Part shown: piece after piece, positions 56,068 to 64,000 of the stretch
Numbering within the stretch: the stretch's first letter is position 1
How the letters are laid out: each line of letters starts with the position of its first letter
NCBI GenBank assembly: GCA_963803015.1
Contig: CAWDKV010000003.1
Coordinates: forward strand, 558,001 to 622,000
Direction of reading: 5' to 3'
DNA: 64,000 nt
Origin: Berkiella sp963803015
Lineage (GTDB): Bacteria > Pseudomonadota > Gammaproteobacteria > Berkiellales > Berkiellaceae
Position numbers and translations under genes: made by a program
The notes under the pieces: generated by a model
The model's input: only the letters and a program-made list of their open reading frames with translations
Databases searched by the model: none
Told to the model about the DNA's origin: nothing

Positions 56068-57339
56068 TCAGTTAATAATTTCTGAACGGAAAGAATACCT
56101 TATATGAGCTGTAATTTTAACCCGAGGAAGATTTTTGGATGCACCTTTTCTGCAGTAAATTGTATCATCAAGGTATGTTAATTCGTCTTCTAAAATATCA
56201 TTTGAAATAATTGTCCACCAACACTTTGGTAGATTTCCGGTTCCATCAGACCATTTGTACTTTCTTTCTTTAAGTAAATCTTTATTATCATAGGGTGCAT
56301 TCACTGCACATAGTAGGGTTTCAATCTTTTTTGCGTTGCATTTTAGCTCTTCGAAAGCACCGCCTTCTTTGAGTAACAAATTTAAAGTTGCCCAACAATC
56401 TGTTAATGCTCGATGTGAATCGTAGAAATAACCTAATTTCCAATTTAAATAATCTAGCTTGGCACTACCATAACCTCGGGCATCCCAATCTATATCTTTT
56501 AAAGTACAAGCAAATGGTATTCTCTTGAATAATTCTTGAATATGCTCTGGAGTTTGAATTTCTAAGAAATTTCTATCAAATCCACTGTTGTGGTAGATAA
56601 CTAAATTGCACTCTTTGAGTAGTGTTGATACGAGCTCCCAGTCTATCTCCTTACCCGCAACATCATCATTGGTAATTCCAGTAAGTTTGGAAATCTTTTC
56701 GGGAATAGGCATATGCGGGTCATTAAGGCTGTTGTAAGAATCAACTACTTCGACAATGCCATCCTCTTTAGAAAAAGAGAACTTTAGTATCCCTAGTTCA
56801 ATGATGGCATTTGATTTTGGGTCTAATCCCATTGTTTCAAGATCGATAATCATTGCAGAAAAATTAGGAGGAGTTGAAACAGACTTCTTTTCAAGCATTT
56901 CTTTATGTTTAAAAGGCTTGTTGTCCAGATCAAAGGGAGATATTTCTTGTTCATTGATAATTTCAAAATCTAATTTAGATTTAATTATTCCCGGAAAGGT
57001 AATATCAATTATTTGATCGTGATATTTTAAATAACAATGTGCCTCTAAAATAAAGGGAAGGCCATGCTTTTCAAGAGTATTGCTAATTTGCGGGGTATTT
57101 TTTTGACTCATAAGGAAAAATCCAAGCATAAGCTTGAGTGGCAAATTGTTTTCTGCGGCTAATGCATGTTTAGTGCTACAGGTACCTCGCCTTTCTTTAA
57201 GGATACTGTTGATATCTTTATTTTGATTTCTTCCATAAGGCAAATTATTGATAAATTTAAGCGCTTCATTAAAGGTGAAGGCCTTAAGTTTTTTTAGTCT
57301 TAGACCAAGTTTGGTATCGAAAAGAATACGATTAAGCAC
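56068..57339 (-). CDS. Transglutaminase-like / DnaQ-type exonuclease fusion
   Basis: 423 residues from GTG 57339, which overlaps the VOC gene stop by eight bases. Residues 40-120 show a transglutaminase-like triad: C54 in RRGTCSTKHA, H101 in LEAHCYLKY and D112 in IDITFP. Residues 160-330 are a DEDDh exonuclease: D166/E168 in IIDLETMGLDP, HNSGFDRNFLE near 253 and HRALTDC near 310. This form matches DnaQ-like proteins that end with an extra small domain; here residues 345-423 form it (KYKWSDGTGNLPKCWWT). The exonuclease is well supported; the first domain is a motif match. Confidence 0.82.
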   Translation of the reverse strand: MLNRILFDTKLGLRLKKLKAFTFNEALKFINNLPYGRNQNKDINSILKERRGTCSTKHALAAENNLPLKLMLGFFLMSQKNTPQISNTLEKHGLPFILEAHCYLKYHDQIIDITFPGIIKSKLDFEIINEQEISPFDLDNKPFKHKEMLEKKSVSTPPNFSAMIIDLETMGLDPKSNAIIELGILKFSFSKEDGIVEVVDSYNSLNDPHMPIPEKISKLTGITNDDVAGKEIDWELVSTLLKECNLVIYHNSGFDRNFLEIQTPEHIQELFKRIPFACTLKDIDWDARGYGSAKLDYLNWKLGYFYDSHRALTDCWATLNLLLKEGGAFEELKCNAKKIETLLCAVNAPYDNKDLLKERKYKWSDGTGNLPKCWWTIISNDILEDELTYLDDTIYCRKGASKNLPRVKITAHIRYSFRSEIIN

Positions 57340-57700
57340 GATTAAGCTGATGTAGCGTTAAAGCATTTGCTTCGGGATCTTCGATCACTGCCATTCGGCA
57401 AACAGGTGAAGAAAAGATATCCAGTTTAAACTTCACCTTATTTGATTTGAGGAGGATAACTAATTTATCTAAATCCTCAACTTCAAAGGCAATAGAGCCG
57501 CCGGCATTGCTACTGGGCTTAACCCCTTCAGCTAGAGTCGTAATAGCAAAACAGCCTCCGCCAGGTAAATCATATTCAACCCAAGCACCGCCAGCAGAAA
57601 TTTTCCCTAAAGGTAACCCTAAGGTATTTTCATAAAAATCGCGGGCACGTTCCATGTTTTCAACGGGATACATGGTAAAAGCAACTTTCTTAATTGACAT
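57332..57700 (-). CDS. VOC (glyoxalase/bleomycin-resistance fold) protein
   Basis: 122 residues: two beta-alpha-beta-beta-beta units, with ENMERARDFYENTLGLPLG near residue 14 and GGSIAFEVEDLDKLV near 67, ending DPEANALTLHQ. Metal ligands are not certain. Could be a lyase, dioxygenase or drug-binding protein. AAGGAA ribosome site. Upstream of, and overlapping, the exonuclease fusion gene. Confidence 0.9.
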   Translation of the reverse strand: MSIKKVAFTMYPVENMERARDFYENTLGLPLGKISAGGAWVEYDLPGGGCFAITTLAEGVKPSSNAGGSIAFEVEDLDKLVILLKSNKVKFKLDIFSSPVCRMAVIEDPEANALTLHQLNRA

Positions 57701-57743
57701 GTTGTTTCCTTAAATATCAGTTTGTTATAGAATAGACAAACTT

Positions 57744-58754
57744 ATGTCCATCATTAATACTTTTCAGCAATTAGTTAACAATTTAAGGCTTGGAACTCTA
57801 TTGTCTTCGCCTATGCCATTATCGGGTGGCGCTTTGCATAGAATGTGGGCATTTACCACTGATCAGGGTGACTATGTCACAAAGCAGATTAATCAATATA
57901 TTACAACAAAGCCTACCTTTCCAGAGTCCTATCAATGTTCAGAAGAAATAGCAGAGGCCTTTAATAAGAACGGGATCCCAGCAGTTTCAGCAATCAAGAT
58001 TGATCATCGCTATGTTCATCTTTTTCAAGGTCAATGGTTTATTATCTATCCTAGGGTTGAGGGTAAAATTATCAACATTGGGGACTTGCAAGCGAAACAT
58101 GCTGCTCAAATAGGCGACATTTTCGCTAACATGCATAAGTTAAAGTTATCGATCAAAGGTGTTGATGAACCACACTATGATCTATTTACAAATGATGAAT
58201 GGGAAAATTTAATTTACCAATCTGGGTTTGAAACCTTTAAAAGACTCATTCCAGTTATTCATCAATGGAACACCGTTTATGAAAAGGCGATTCCGGTTTT
58301 AAATGAGAATTTGGTTATTACCCACCGTGATTTACATCACACAAATGTATTATGGTTTGATGATAGACCACGGATTATTGACTGGGAAAGCGCAGGCTTA
58401 ATGAATCCCACTATGGAAATTGTGGGATATGGCCTTGAATGGGCTGGAATTATTTTCAACCATCCTATTAATAAACTAATATTAGAAGCGTTGCTAAATG
58501 CTTACCATGCACATGCCAACACGCAATTCTTTAAAACACCCGTTGATTTTGCGTTTTATGGTTGGTTAGGGCATTGCGTATTGGGATGGACTGAGTTTAA
58601 TTTAAGACGCTCCTTAGGGTTGACTTCTAAAGATGAGAATGAGATTGCATTAGGGAAATCGATCCTGGAAACCAAAATGATCCCAACGATATTTTATTTG
58701 TCTGAGAACGCGCGCAGCATTATATCTTATTTAAATGAAAAACTGGAGTATTAA
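57744..58754 (+). CDS. APH/choline kinase-fold phosphotransferase
   Basis: 336 residues. THRDLHHTNVLWF (catalytic aspartate and asparagine, near 196) and IIDWESAGLMNPTMEI (metal aspartate, near 212) define the aminoglycoside phosphotransferase fold. The N-lobe has LSGGALHRMWAFTTDQGDYVTKQ. The substrate is unknown; similar proteins phosphorylate antibiotics, homoserine or choline. Transcribed away from the VOC gene with a 43-base gap. Confidence 0.88.
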   Translation: MSIINTFQQLVNNLRLGTLLSSPMPLSGGALHRMWAFTTDQGDYVTKQINQYITTKPTFPESYQCSEEIAEAFNKNGIPAVSAIKIDHRYVHLFQGQWFIIYPRVEGKIINIGDLQAKHAAQIGDIFANMHKLKLSIKGVDEPHYDLFTNDEWENLIYQSGFETFKRLIPVIHQWNTVYEKAIPVLNENLVITHRDLHHTNVLWFDDRPRIIDWESAGLMNPTMEIVGYGLEWAGIIFNHPINKLILEALLNAYHAHANTQFFKTPVDFAFYGWLGHCVLGWTEFNLRRSLGLTSKDENEIALGKSILETKMIPTIFYLSENARSIISYLNEKLEY

Positions 58755-58759
58755 AAGTA

Positions 58760-59185
58760 CTAAAGTTGCTTTTTCATGTAAAAACATTGATGACCTGTTG
58801 GGCAGTTATCAAGTACGCCAAAGATTTCATATCCATGCTTTAGATAAAAATCTTTAGCCTGAAAATCAAAAGTGAATAAATTAGCAAATTTGGCACCAAG
58901 TGATTTGGCTTCATCCTCAACTTTTTTCAATAATAAGCTTCCTAATCCTTTGTGCCTATAATCTTCATGAACAAAAAGAACGTCGATAGCTAAACCTTCT
59001 TCAAGGTAAAAACAGGTCTTGATACCGGCAATAATAGTTCCATTTTCCTTGACCACATAATTTTTAGGGACTTCTAGTTTTCCTCGAAAAGAAAGCTGTT
59101 GCCGTATGTACTCAGCCATTTGAGTATGTGCCCATTCGTTTTCTTCTTCAGTACTTTCAGTAATTTTAATTTCACTTTTGTTCAT
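58760..59185 (-). CDS. GNAT family N-acetyltransferase
   Basis: 141 residues. The acetyl-CoA site is VHEDYRHKGLGSLLLKKVEDEA (R/Q-x-x-G-x-G/A type, near residue 73). Its last 45 residues (FTFDFQAKDFYLKHGYEIFG, then LDNCPTGHQ) are nearly the same as the end of the neighbouring 313-residue protein, so the two arose by recent duplication. Overlaps the upstream gene by four bases. Confidence 0.9.
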   Translation of the reverse strand: MNKSEIKITESTEEENEWAHTQMAEYIRQQLSFRGKLEVPKNYVVKENGTIIAGIKTCFYLEEGLAIDVLFVHEDYRHKGLGSLLLKKVEDEAKSLGAKFANLFTFDFQAKDFYLKHGYEIFGVLDNCPTGHQCFYMKKQL

Positions 59186-60123
59186 GATAAAACCTTTTTC
59201 AAATAATAACGCTTATGCCCTTTAGGGCAATCATCTAAAATCCCAAATATCTCATATCCTTGTTTTAGGTAAAAATCCTTGGCTTGAAAATCAAAGGTGT
59301 CTGTATGGGCCAAGGTTGCACCCATGGATTTTGCCTTTTCTTCTACTCTGCGAATTAGCATTGTGCCTAGATCTTTATTTCTGTGCTTTTCATCCACAAA
59401 CAAAAGAGAAATATACAAGATTTTCCAAATGTAAATGTCAGTACAGATCCCGGCAATTACCTCATCATCTTCTTTAACTAGAAAATTTAAATCAATGATG
59501 TCAGGGATTTGTGTTGCCGGGACACATTTTTTATCGAAGGCAACTACTTTTTCATCGATGATATCAAAACTGTTTGGGAAGTTTTTGTAAAGTTTATAGG
59601 ATGTATTTGGAATTGGTTCAGATGGGTGAGAATCTTCCTTCAAATTTAACATCATCAGATGCTCATCTAAAAATGAATTTCCAATTTTGAGCGCGCGTGG
59701 TTCAGTGCCATAAATTTTAAAGCCATGTTTCTCATAAAGTGATTTTGCTTCGAGGTTAGTTGTGACGCAGGTTAAATGTAATTGCGTAACAAGGAGTTTT
59801 GCATGTTTAATGATGGCTTGAATTAAAGAGCTTGCAAGACCCCTGTTTCTATATTGCGCTTGCGTATACATTCCCCAAACGATGCCTCGGTGTTTTGTTT
59901 TATCGTTGTGTAAAACATAAAAGCCAGCAGCGGCAACTAGAGATTGATCTATAAATGCACCAAAGATATCGCTTTTGGTTAATTCATTTTGAAAATATGA
60001 ATCTGGCCAATTTGATTCTTCCTCATATGAGGATCCAAAACTTTCGGGTGAATTTTTGAGTGCGTCTAATCTAAAATCTTTCCAAATTTGCCAATCTGTT
60101 TGCATTAGTTTTTTTATTTTCAT
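59182..60123 (-). CDS. Double-domain GNAT acetyltransferase
   Basis: 313 residues with two GNAT domains. The first (1-155) has YTQAQYRNRGLASSLIQA near 87; the second (165-313) has FVDEKHRNKDLGTMLIRRVEE near 240 and the end DTFDFQAKDFYLKQGYEIFG. In the second site a glycine is replaced (RNKDLG). Substrates unknown. Four-base overlaps on both sides place it in a three-gene operon. Confidence 0.9.
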   Translation of the reverse strand: MKIKKLMQTDWQIWKDFRLDALKNSPESFGSSYEEESNWPDSYFQNELTKSDIFGAFIDQSLVAAAGFYVLHNDKTKHRGIVWGMYTQAQYRNRGLASSLIQAIIKHAKLLVTQLHLTCVTTNLEAKSLYEKHGFKIYGTEPRALKIGNSFLDEHLMMLNLKEDSHPSEPIPNTSYKLYKNFPNSFDIIDEKVVAFDKKCVPATQIPDIIDLNFLVKEDDEVIAGICTDIYIWKILYISLLFVDEKHRNKDLGTMLIRRVEEKAKSMGATLAHTDTFDFQAKDFYLKQGYEIFGILDDCPKGHKRYYLKKVLS

Positions 60124-60587
60124 AAAGCAATTTCCATCACAGTAACAGGATACCCTTTGAAATCATCTATGCTAATGGTGTGCCACCCAAGGCGGTCATA
60201 ATAAGCGGGTATATCAGGATCTAAAGCAAATAAATAGAGGCATTTGAAATTTAATTCGCGTGCTTTATTTTTGATTGCATCAACCAAAAGTTTGCCAATT
60301 CCCTGTTTCTGATAAGCGGGATCTACCACAAGAGAACCAAGCCAAGGTGCTATCTCTGGCCTTATGCCATCATTCTCGCGTAAAGAGCACATACCAATAG
60401 GTTGCGCGCCATCAAAAGCAACTAATGTAAGAGGTAACATATTCTCATTTAAATGTGTATTAAAGCGTTTAATGATTTCTTCAATGGAAAGTTTAGGAGC
60501 CCAGACTTTTCCAATGAGTTTATGCCAAATTTTAGCTAATTCAGGGATACTGTTTGGGCGGTTTTTTAGCAGGTCGATGTTAATCAT
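60120..60587 (-). CDS. GNAT family N-acetyltransferase
   Basis: 155 residues; LGSLVVDPAYQKQGIGKLLVDAIKNKA near residue 84 is the acetyl-CoA binding motif, followed by CLYLFALDPDIPAYYDRLGW. Resembles the aminoglycoside-acetyltransferase-like and ribosomal-protein-type small GNATs. First gene of the three-gene acetyltransferase operon. Confidence 0.9.
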   Translation of the reverse strand: MINIDLLKNRPNSIPELAKIWHKLIGKVWAPKLSIEEIIKRFNTHLNENMLPLTLVAFDGAQPIGMCSLRENDGIRPEIAPWLGSLVVDPAYQKQGIGKLLVDAIKNKARELNFKCLYLFALDPDIPAYYDRLGWHTISIDDFKGYPVTVMEIAL

Positions 60588-60743
60588 AGTCGGTTTTTTT
60601 TAATGCTTTTTTTAAATTGCTTTGCTGACATTCTATAGTAAATAATGAACTATCGTATAGCTTGTCCATAAGTAATCCAGTTAACCCAGTCCATGCAGCA
60701 CTTTGACAAGAAAAGTAGGTGGTTTTGTTTCAGAGGATGATGG

Positions 60744-61847
60744 ATGATAAGTGATAGCAAAGAATTTTATGAGCATTCTATGGAAGATTTAGCGATTAAA
60801 ATAATAGAACCAGTCGTAGCAGAAAAAATATGCCGACAATTAACTATGGGGTTGCCAGAATGGTTTGGTATTCCAGAAGCGAATGAGCGATATGCCAAAG
60901 GTTGCTTAAGTCGCACTTCATTTGCGGCGGTTTTAAATGATAAATATATAGGTTTAGTCGTTCTTGAATTTCCTTTTCCTAATAATGCAAATATTTATTG
61001 GATGGCGGTTGATAAAATCTACCACAACCAGAAAATTGGTCGGCAGTTATTACAAGCAGCTGAGAGATATTGTTTTGAACAAAATATATCAAGTCTAACG
61101 GTAGAGACGCTCAGTCTAAATCAAAATGATGCCTTTTACCTTAAAACATATCAATTTTATGAAAAATATGGTTTTAAACCGCTGTTTGAGTTGCAGCCTT
61201 ATGGGCCAGATCTATTGATGTGTTATTTACAAAAGCCCATTTCTCATCAAAAAACAATCCCATTATCCAATGCTCAATATAAAAATTGCATTATTTATCT
61301 TATAGGTTTTGCTGGCGTTGGGAAATTAACCATTGCAAAGGAAATAGTCTCACAATCGAATTTTAAGTTGGTTGATAATCATTTAATAAATAATCCTATT
61401 TTAAGTGTTATCCAAACTGATAAAAAAACACCACTTCCAAAAAGTGTTTGGGAGAAAGTGCGAATAATCAGGGATGCAGTGCTTGAAACCATAGAAAGCA
61501 TTTCTCCAAAAGATTCTAGCTTTATTTTTACAAATGAACTTATTGAAGGAAAGAATGGCGATATTGATTTGTATAAAAAAATAGAGCGTCTTGCCTTTAA
61601 GAGGGGGAGTATATTTTTGCCGGTTTGTTTGATTTGTGAAGAAGCAGAATTATGCAAAAGGATTGGTTCGCATGATAGAAAAGCTAATTTTAAGGATTGT
61701 AATGTTGAAGGTGTTCACCAGAAAATTAGAAATTCATCAGTTTTAATTCCTTCTCATCCAAATACTTTCATCTTGGAAGTAACTTCCTCAAGTGCTGGAA
61801 AAGTGTGCAGCATTATTTTAGAGAAATTAAAGGTATTAAAAAATTGA
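60744..61847 (+). CDS. GNAT acetyltransferase fused to a P-loop kinase domain
   Basis: 367 residues. Residues 10-165 are a GNAT domain (WMAVDKIYHNQKIGRQLLQAAE near 86, then YEKYGFKPLFEL). Residues 183-367 begin with Walker A GFAGVGKLT (188-196) and look like a shikimate-kinase/AAA_18-type small-molecule kinase (VDNHLINNPILSV, later CEEAELCKRI). A two-step modification enzyme, acetylation plus phosphorylation, is possible. AGAGGA ribosome site. Faces away from the GNAT operon. Confidence 0.82.
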   Translation: MISDSKEFYEHSMEDLAIKIIEPVVAEKICRQLTMGLPEWFGIPEANERYAKGCLSRTSFAAVLNDKYIGLVVLEFPFPNNANIYWMAVDKIYHNQKIGRQLLQAAERYCFEQNISSLTVETLSLNQNDAFYLKTYQFYEKYGFKPLFELQPYGPDLLMCYLQKPISHQKTIPLSNAQYKNCIIYLIGFAGVGKLTIAKEIVSQSNFKLVDNHLINNPILSVIQTDKKTPLPKSVWEKVRIIRDAVLETIESISPKDSSFIFTNELIEGKNGDIDLYKKIERLAFKRGSIFLPVCLICEEAELCKRIGSHDRKANFKDCNVEGVHQKIRNSSVLIPSHPNTFILEVTSSSAGKVCSIILEKLKVLKN

Positions 61848-61873
61848 TTTTTCGATTTGTTAGCCAGAAAAAG

Positions 61874-62851
61874 TCATTTTTTAACACTGGACAGAATATA
61901 TTCTTTTAAAAAATTGGTAATTCTGTGAGGGCGATTAGCATAATAGGTCTTAAAAGGTTCAAGACCTATAATGTTAATTAATCCAATCATGCTCAATACT
62001 GAATAAATGGGCCAAAACTTTTTAGCTAAAATAAATGCTTCTAATAACTGATTTTTTGTCGATAAATCTAACCAATTCTCTAAACAGGCCTCGCAAAGTT
62101 GGTAATAGGTTTGATCTAATTCTTTAACAGGATGAAGGGTGGTGGCTTTATTGAGATACGTATGTAACGAAAAAAATGGATGGGTAATGACTGCCTCACC
62201 CCAATCTATAAAAGTCATGTTTTTTGTATTTGGATCAATCAAAACATTGTTTGTGTTAAAATCGTATATCAGTAACGTTTCAGAGATCTGATAATGGGCT
62301 AGCAATTCACATTGTGCTGAAAATGTGGGGCTTAAATCCCGTAATATCTGAAATTCTTTATCAGTCAGGCCGTCTCCTTTTAAAAGCTCCTCTTGGCTTA
62401 ACATGTGTTCATACAGATGGGGAAATTTGTCTAATCGCCAATCTGGTGCGCCCAATGCGAGAAAGGATTCGAGTTGATTTTCGGTGGATCTTTGAATAGC
62501 TGTATACTGCTTAACCGCTTGGCACAATAAATTTGGCTGAAAATCGGTGTTCAAATATTCACGCAGTGTTTGACCTGCATCTCTCATCAGAAAACAATCC
62601 AAATCATCATTGATAGCTATCACAAAGGGCACATTATCTTGAAATTGTGAGGCCAAGATTTGAATGATCTTTGGCTCTTTGGATATGGCTGGTGGCGTTT
62701 GTTTTAAGTAGACGTAACCTTTTGAGGTTGAAAATCGGATAATAGTAGACCAAGGTGTTTTCAACACGACTTTAGGGGATTCTTCTACAGCGTACTCTTT
62801 AGAAAACAGACAATTGGTTGCCCATTCGAGGATGTTTGCTTGATTATTCAT
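61874..62851 (-). CDS. APH-fold phosphotransferase with altered catalytic motif
   Basis: 325 residues. The loop usually reading HGD-x4-N is LIYDFNTNNVLI here (near 197): aspartate and asparagine are present but the histidine is tyrosine. TFIDWGEAVITHPFFSL (near 215) keeps the metal aspartate. N-lobe VYLKQTPPAISKEPKI has the nucleotide lysine. Probably still a kinase; the substrate is unknown. Confidence 0.82.
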   Translation of the reverse strand: MNNQANILEWATNCLFSKEYAVEESPKVVLKTPWSTIIRFSTSKGYVYLKQTPPAISKEPKIIQILASQFQDNVPFVIAINDDLDCFLMRDAGQTLREYLNTDFQPNLLCQAVKQYTAIQRSTENQLESFLALGAPDWRLDKFPHLYEHMLSQEELLKGDGLTDKEFQILRDLSPTFSAQCELLAHYQISETLLIYDFNTNNVLIDPNTKNMTFIDWGEAVITHPFFSLHTYLNKATTLHPVKELDQTYYQLCEACLENWLDLSTKNQLLEAFILAKKFWPIYSVLSMIGLINIIGLEPFKTYYANRPHRITNFLKEYILSSVKK

Positions 62852-62965
62852 AAGCTTTTATTTTAATTAACTTGATTTTTAATTATAGTTTAGGCTGGTC
62901 ATATAAGTCACAATTAATTTTAAGATAAGAAGCGTCATTTAGTTACATTGCATAATGGATGTTTT

Positions 62966-63754
62966 ATGAAAAATTTGAATGTTGTTATAACGGGGAGCCG
63001 AGGGATTGGTAAAGCCATTGCTATTGCCTTTGCAGAGAAAGGGGCGAATCTATTCCTAACCTATCATACGGGTGAAGCATCTGCTCAAGAACTTGTCTAT
63101 GAGATACAAGGAATGGGCGGTAAAGCAAAAGCAATTTGTGTCGACCTCTCTAAGGAGAACTCCCGCAATGATTTGGTAGAGGAAAGTTATCGTTTTTTGG
63201 GTGACGTCGATGTTTTAGTGAATAATGCCGGAATTGCAACACGCCAACCTTTTCTGATGTTGACAGAAGAAGAAGTGAGGAAAATATTTGAAGTAAATTT
63301 TTTCTCCTCTTTTTTTCTTTCACAGGAATTTGCGCGACGCATGGCAAAAAAGCAAGAACAATTAATGCGCGAGGAAAGTAATCTCAATGATTATTGCATA
63401 ATCAATATTTCTTCAATAAGTCGTAATGTGATAACCGCAGGTCTTTGTCATTATGAAGCAAGTAAAGCTGCGTTAAGCCAACTGAGTAAATCGATGAGTA
63501 TGGATCTTGCCAAGTATAAAATACGTGTGAATGATGTGGCCCCAGGAATCATCCCTACTGATATTAATCGAAAACAAAGAGAACTTAACCCTGAAATATG
63601 GCAATCAAGGATCTCTGCAATTCCACTTGGTCGACCTGGGCTGCCAGAAGAGGTAGCAAGTACCGTGTTATTTCTAGCAAGCAATAAGTGGATGACAGGC
63701 TCAACTATTACTCTCGATGGTGGCCATTCTTGTAATTGGCCTGGGAGTAGATAA
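62966..63754 (+). CDS. Short-chain dehydrogenase/reductase, FabG-like
   Basis: 262 residues from ATG 62966 (GGATG upstream). TGSRGIGKAIA (residues 8-18) binds NAD(P); VNNAGIATRQP near 86, serine in INISSISRN near 148 and the YEASKAAL Y-x3-K near 162 complete the catalytic set. The end GSTITLDGGHSC is typical of 3-oxoacyl-ACP reductase-like SDRs. True substrate unknown. Confidence 0.92.
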   Translation: MKNLNVVITGSRGIGKAIAIAFAEKGANLFLTYHTGEASAQELVYEIQGMGGKAKAICVDLSKENSRNDLVEESYRFLGDVDVLVNNAGIATRQPFLMLTEEEVRKIFEVNFFSSFFLSQEFARRMAKKQEQLMREESNLNDYCIINISSISRNVITAGLCHYEASKAALSQLSKSMSMDLAKYKIRVNDVAPGIIPTDINRKQRELNPEIWQSRISAIPLGRPGLPEEVASTVLFLASNKWMTGSTITLDGGHSCNWPGSR

Positions 63755-63755
63755 A

Positions 63756-64000
63756 TTGAGGACGAATGTTATTTATCTGTTAAATGATTTGTCTGATGAG
63801 ATAAATAAGCTATATGGTTTTGTCGATATAGAAGGTGATAATTTTGGCGAGCCAGCCATCAATTCAGGTCCTTGTGGTCCATTTGCAAATGCCTTTTTTA
63901 AACTTTGGAATGAAAAATTTAATGAAAAGGTTAATATCGTATTCATTATGATAAAAAATTCCGATGAGTGTTGGCATGTTTTAATACGGTTACCAAATGG
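63756..64000 (+). CDS. Start of an unidentified gene, cut by the window end
   Basis: Open frame from TTG 63756 to the last base (81 codons). GGGAG lies eight bases upstream and the start is one base after the SDR stop, so the genes are probably coupled. The product begins with RTNVIYLLNDLSDEINKLYG and contains SGPCGPFANAFFKLWNE. No family recognised. Confidence 0.55.
   Translation, partial: MRTNVIYLLNDLSDEINKLYGFVDIEGDNFGEPAINSGPCGPFANAFFKLWNEKFNEKVNIVFIMIKNSDECWHVLIRLPN

Overview
The window looks like a chromosome segment of a host-associated gammaproteobacterium of the order Legionellales. The run mutS (divergent) - recA - recX - alaS - lysC - csrA - tRNA-Ser is the order I know from Legionella and Coxiella. 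The large alanine/serine-rich multidomain proteins without close family resemblance look like the effector-type proteins of that group. An assignment closer than the order (for example Berkiella-like) would be a guess.

1-20 kb is mostly housekeeping: the end of an ALDH7-type aldehyde dehydrogenase, fadD, minCDE, fadE, a DUF945 protein, bioY, a DUF1704/QEGLA-motif protein, mutS, recA-recX-alaS, lysC, csrA and tRNA-Ser(GCT). 19.8-40 kb is accessory. A 2OG-Fe(II) oxygenase-like gene comes first, followed by a set of plus-strand genes: a methyltransferase-like protein, a distant SelO-like kinase-fold protein, a zinc-type dehydrogenase, an asparagine synthetase, a methyltransferase, an NRPS-like adenylation/carrier/thioester-reductase protein broken by one missing G in a G tract, and a NadR-type enzyme. 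The last five are packed like one operon and look like an unassigned biosynthetic pathway. Two very long minus-strand, Ala-rich proteins flank the set; one joins an N-terminal nucleotidyltransferase motif to a macro-like C-terminal part. A DUF2339 membrane protein follows.

40-46.4 kb holds a TetR regulator with a lipoprotein hydrolase, an MFS transporter followed by an unannotated 56-residue ORF, a bufferin-type RiPP cassette (DUF2282-DUF692-DUF2063), an aminoglycoside/hydroxyurea kinase-like gene and tRNA-Arg(ACG).

The tRNA-Arg begins a mobile region (46.4-56 kb): one intact and one truncated ISL3 copy, IS110 remnants, a tandem set of stem-loops whose stems covary between copies, a 235-residue orphan with a basic tail, a perfect 22-bp palindrome, a two-gene unit ending in a DUF4917 SIR2-like protein (possible defence), an IS66-type element with a convergent tnpC and a nonsense-mutated tnpB, and a headless umuC.

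56-64 kb is a patchwork of small-molecule modification genes: a transglutaminase-like/DnaQ-exonuclease fusion, a VOC protein, two aminoglycoside/choline-kinase-fold phosphotransferases, several GNAT acetyltransferases (one duplicated, one fused to a P-loop kinase), an SDR reductase and the start of an unknown gene. All family names come from motif recognition by eye; no database search was run.
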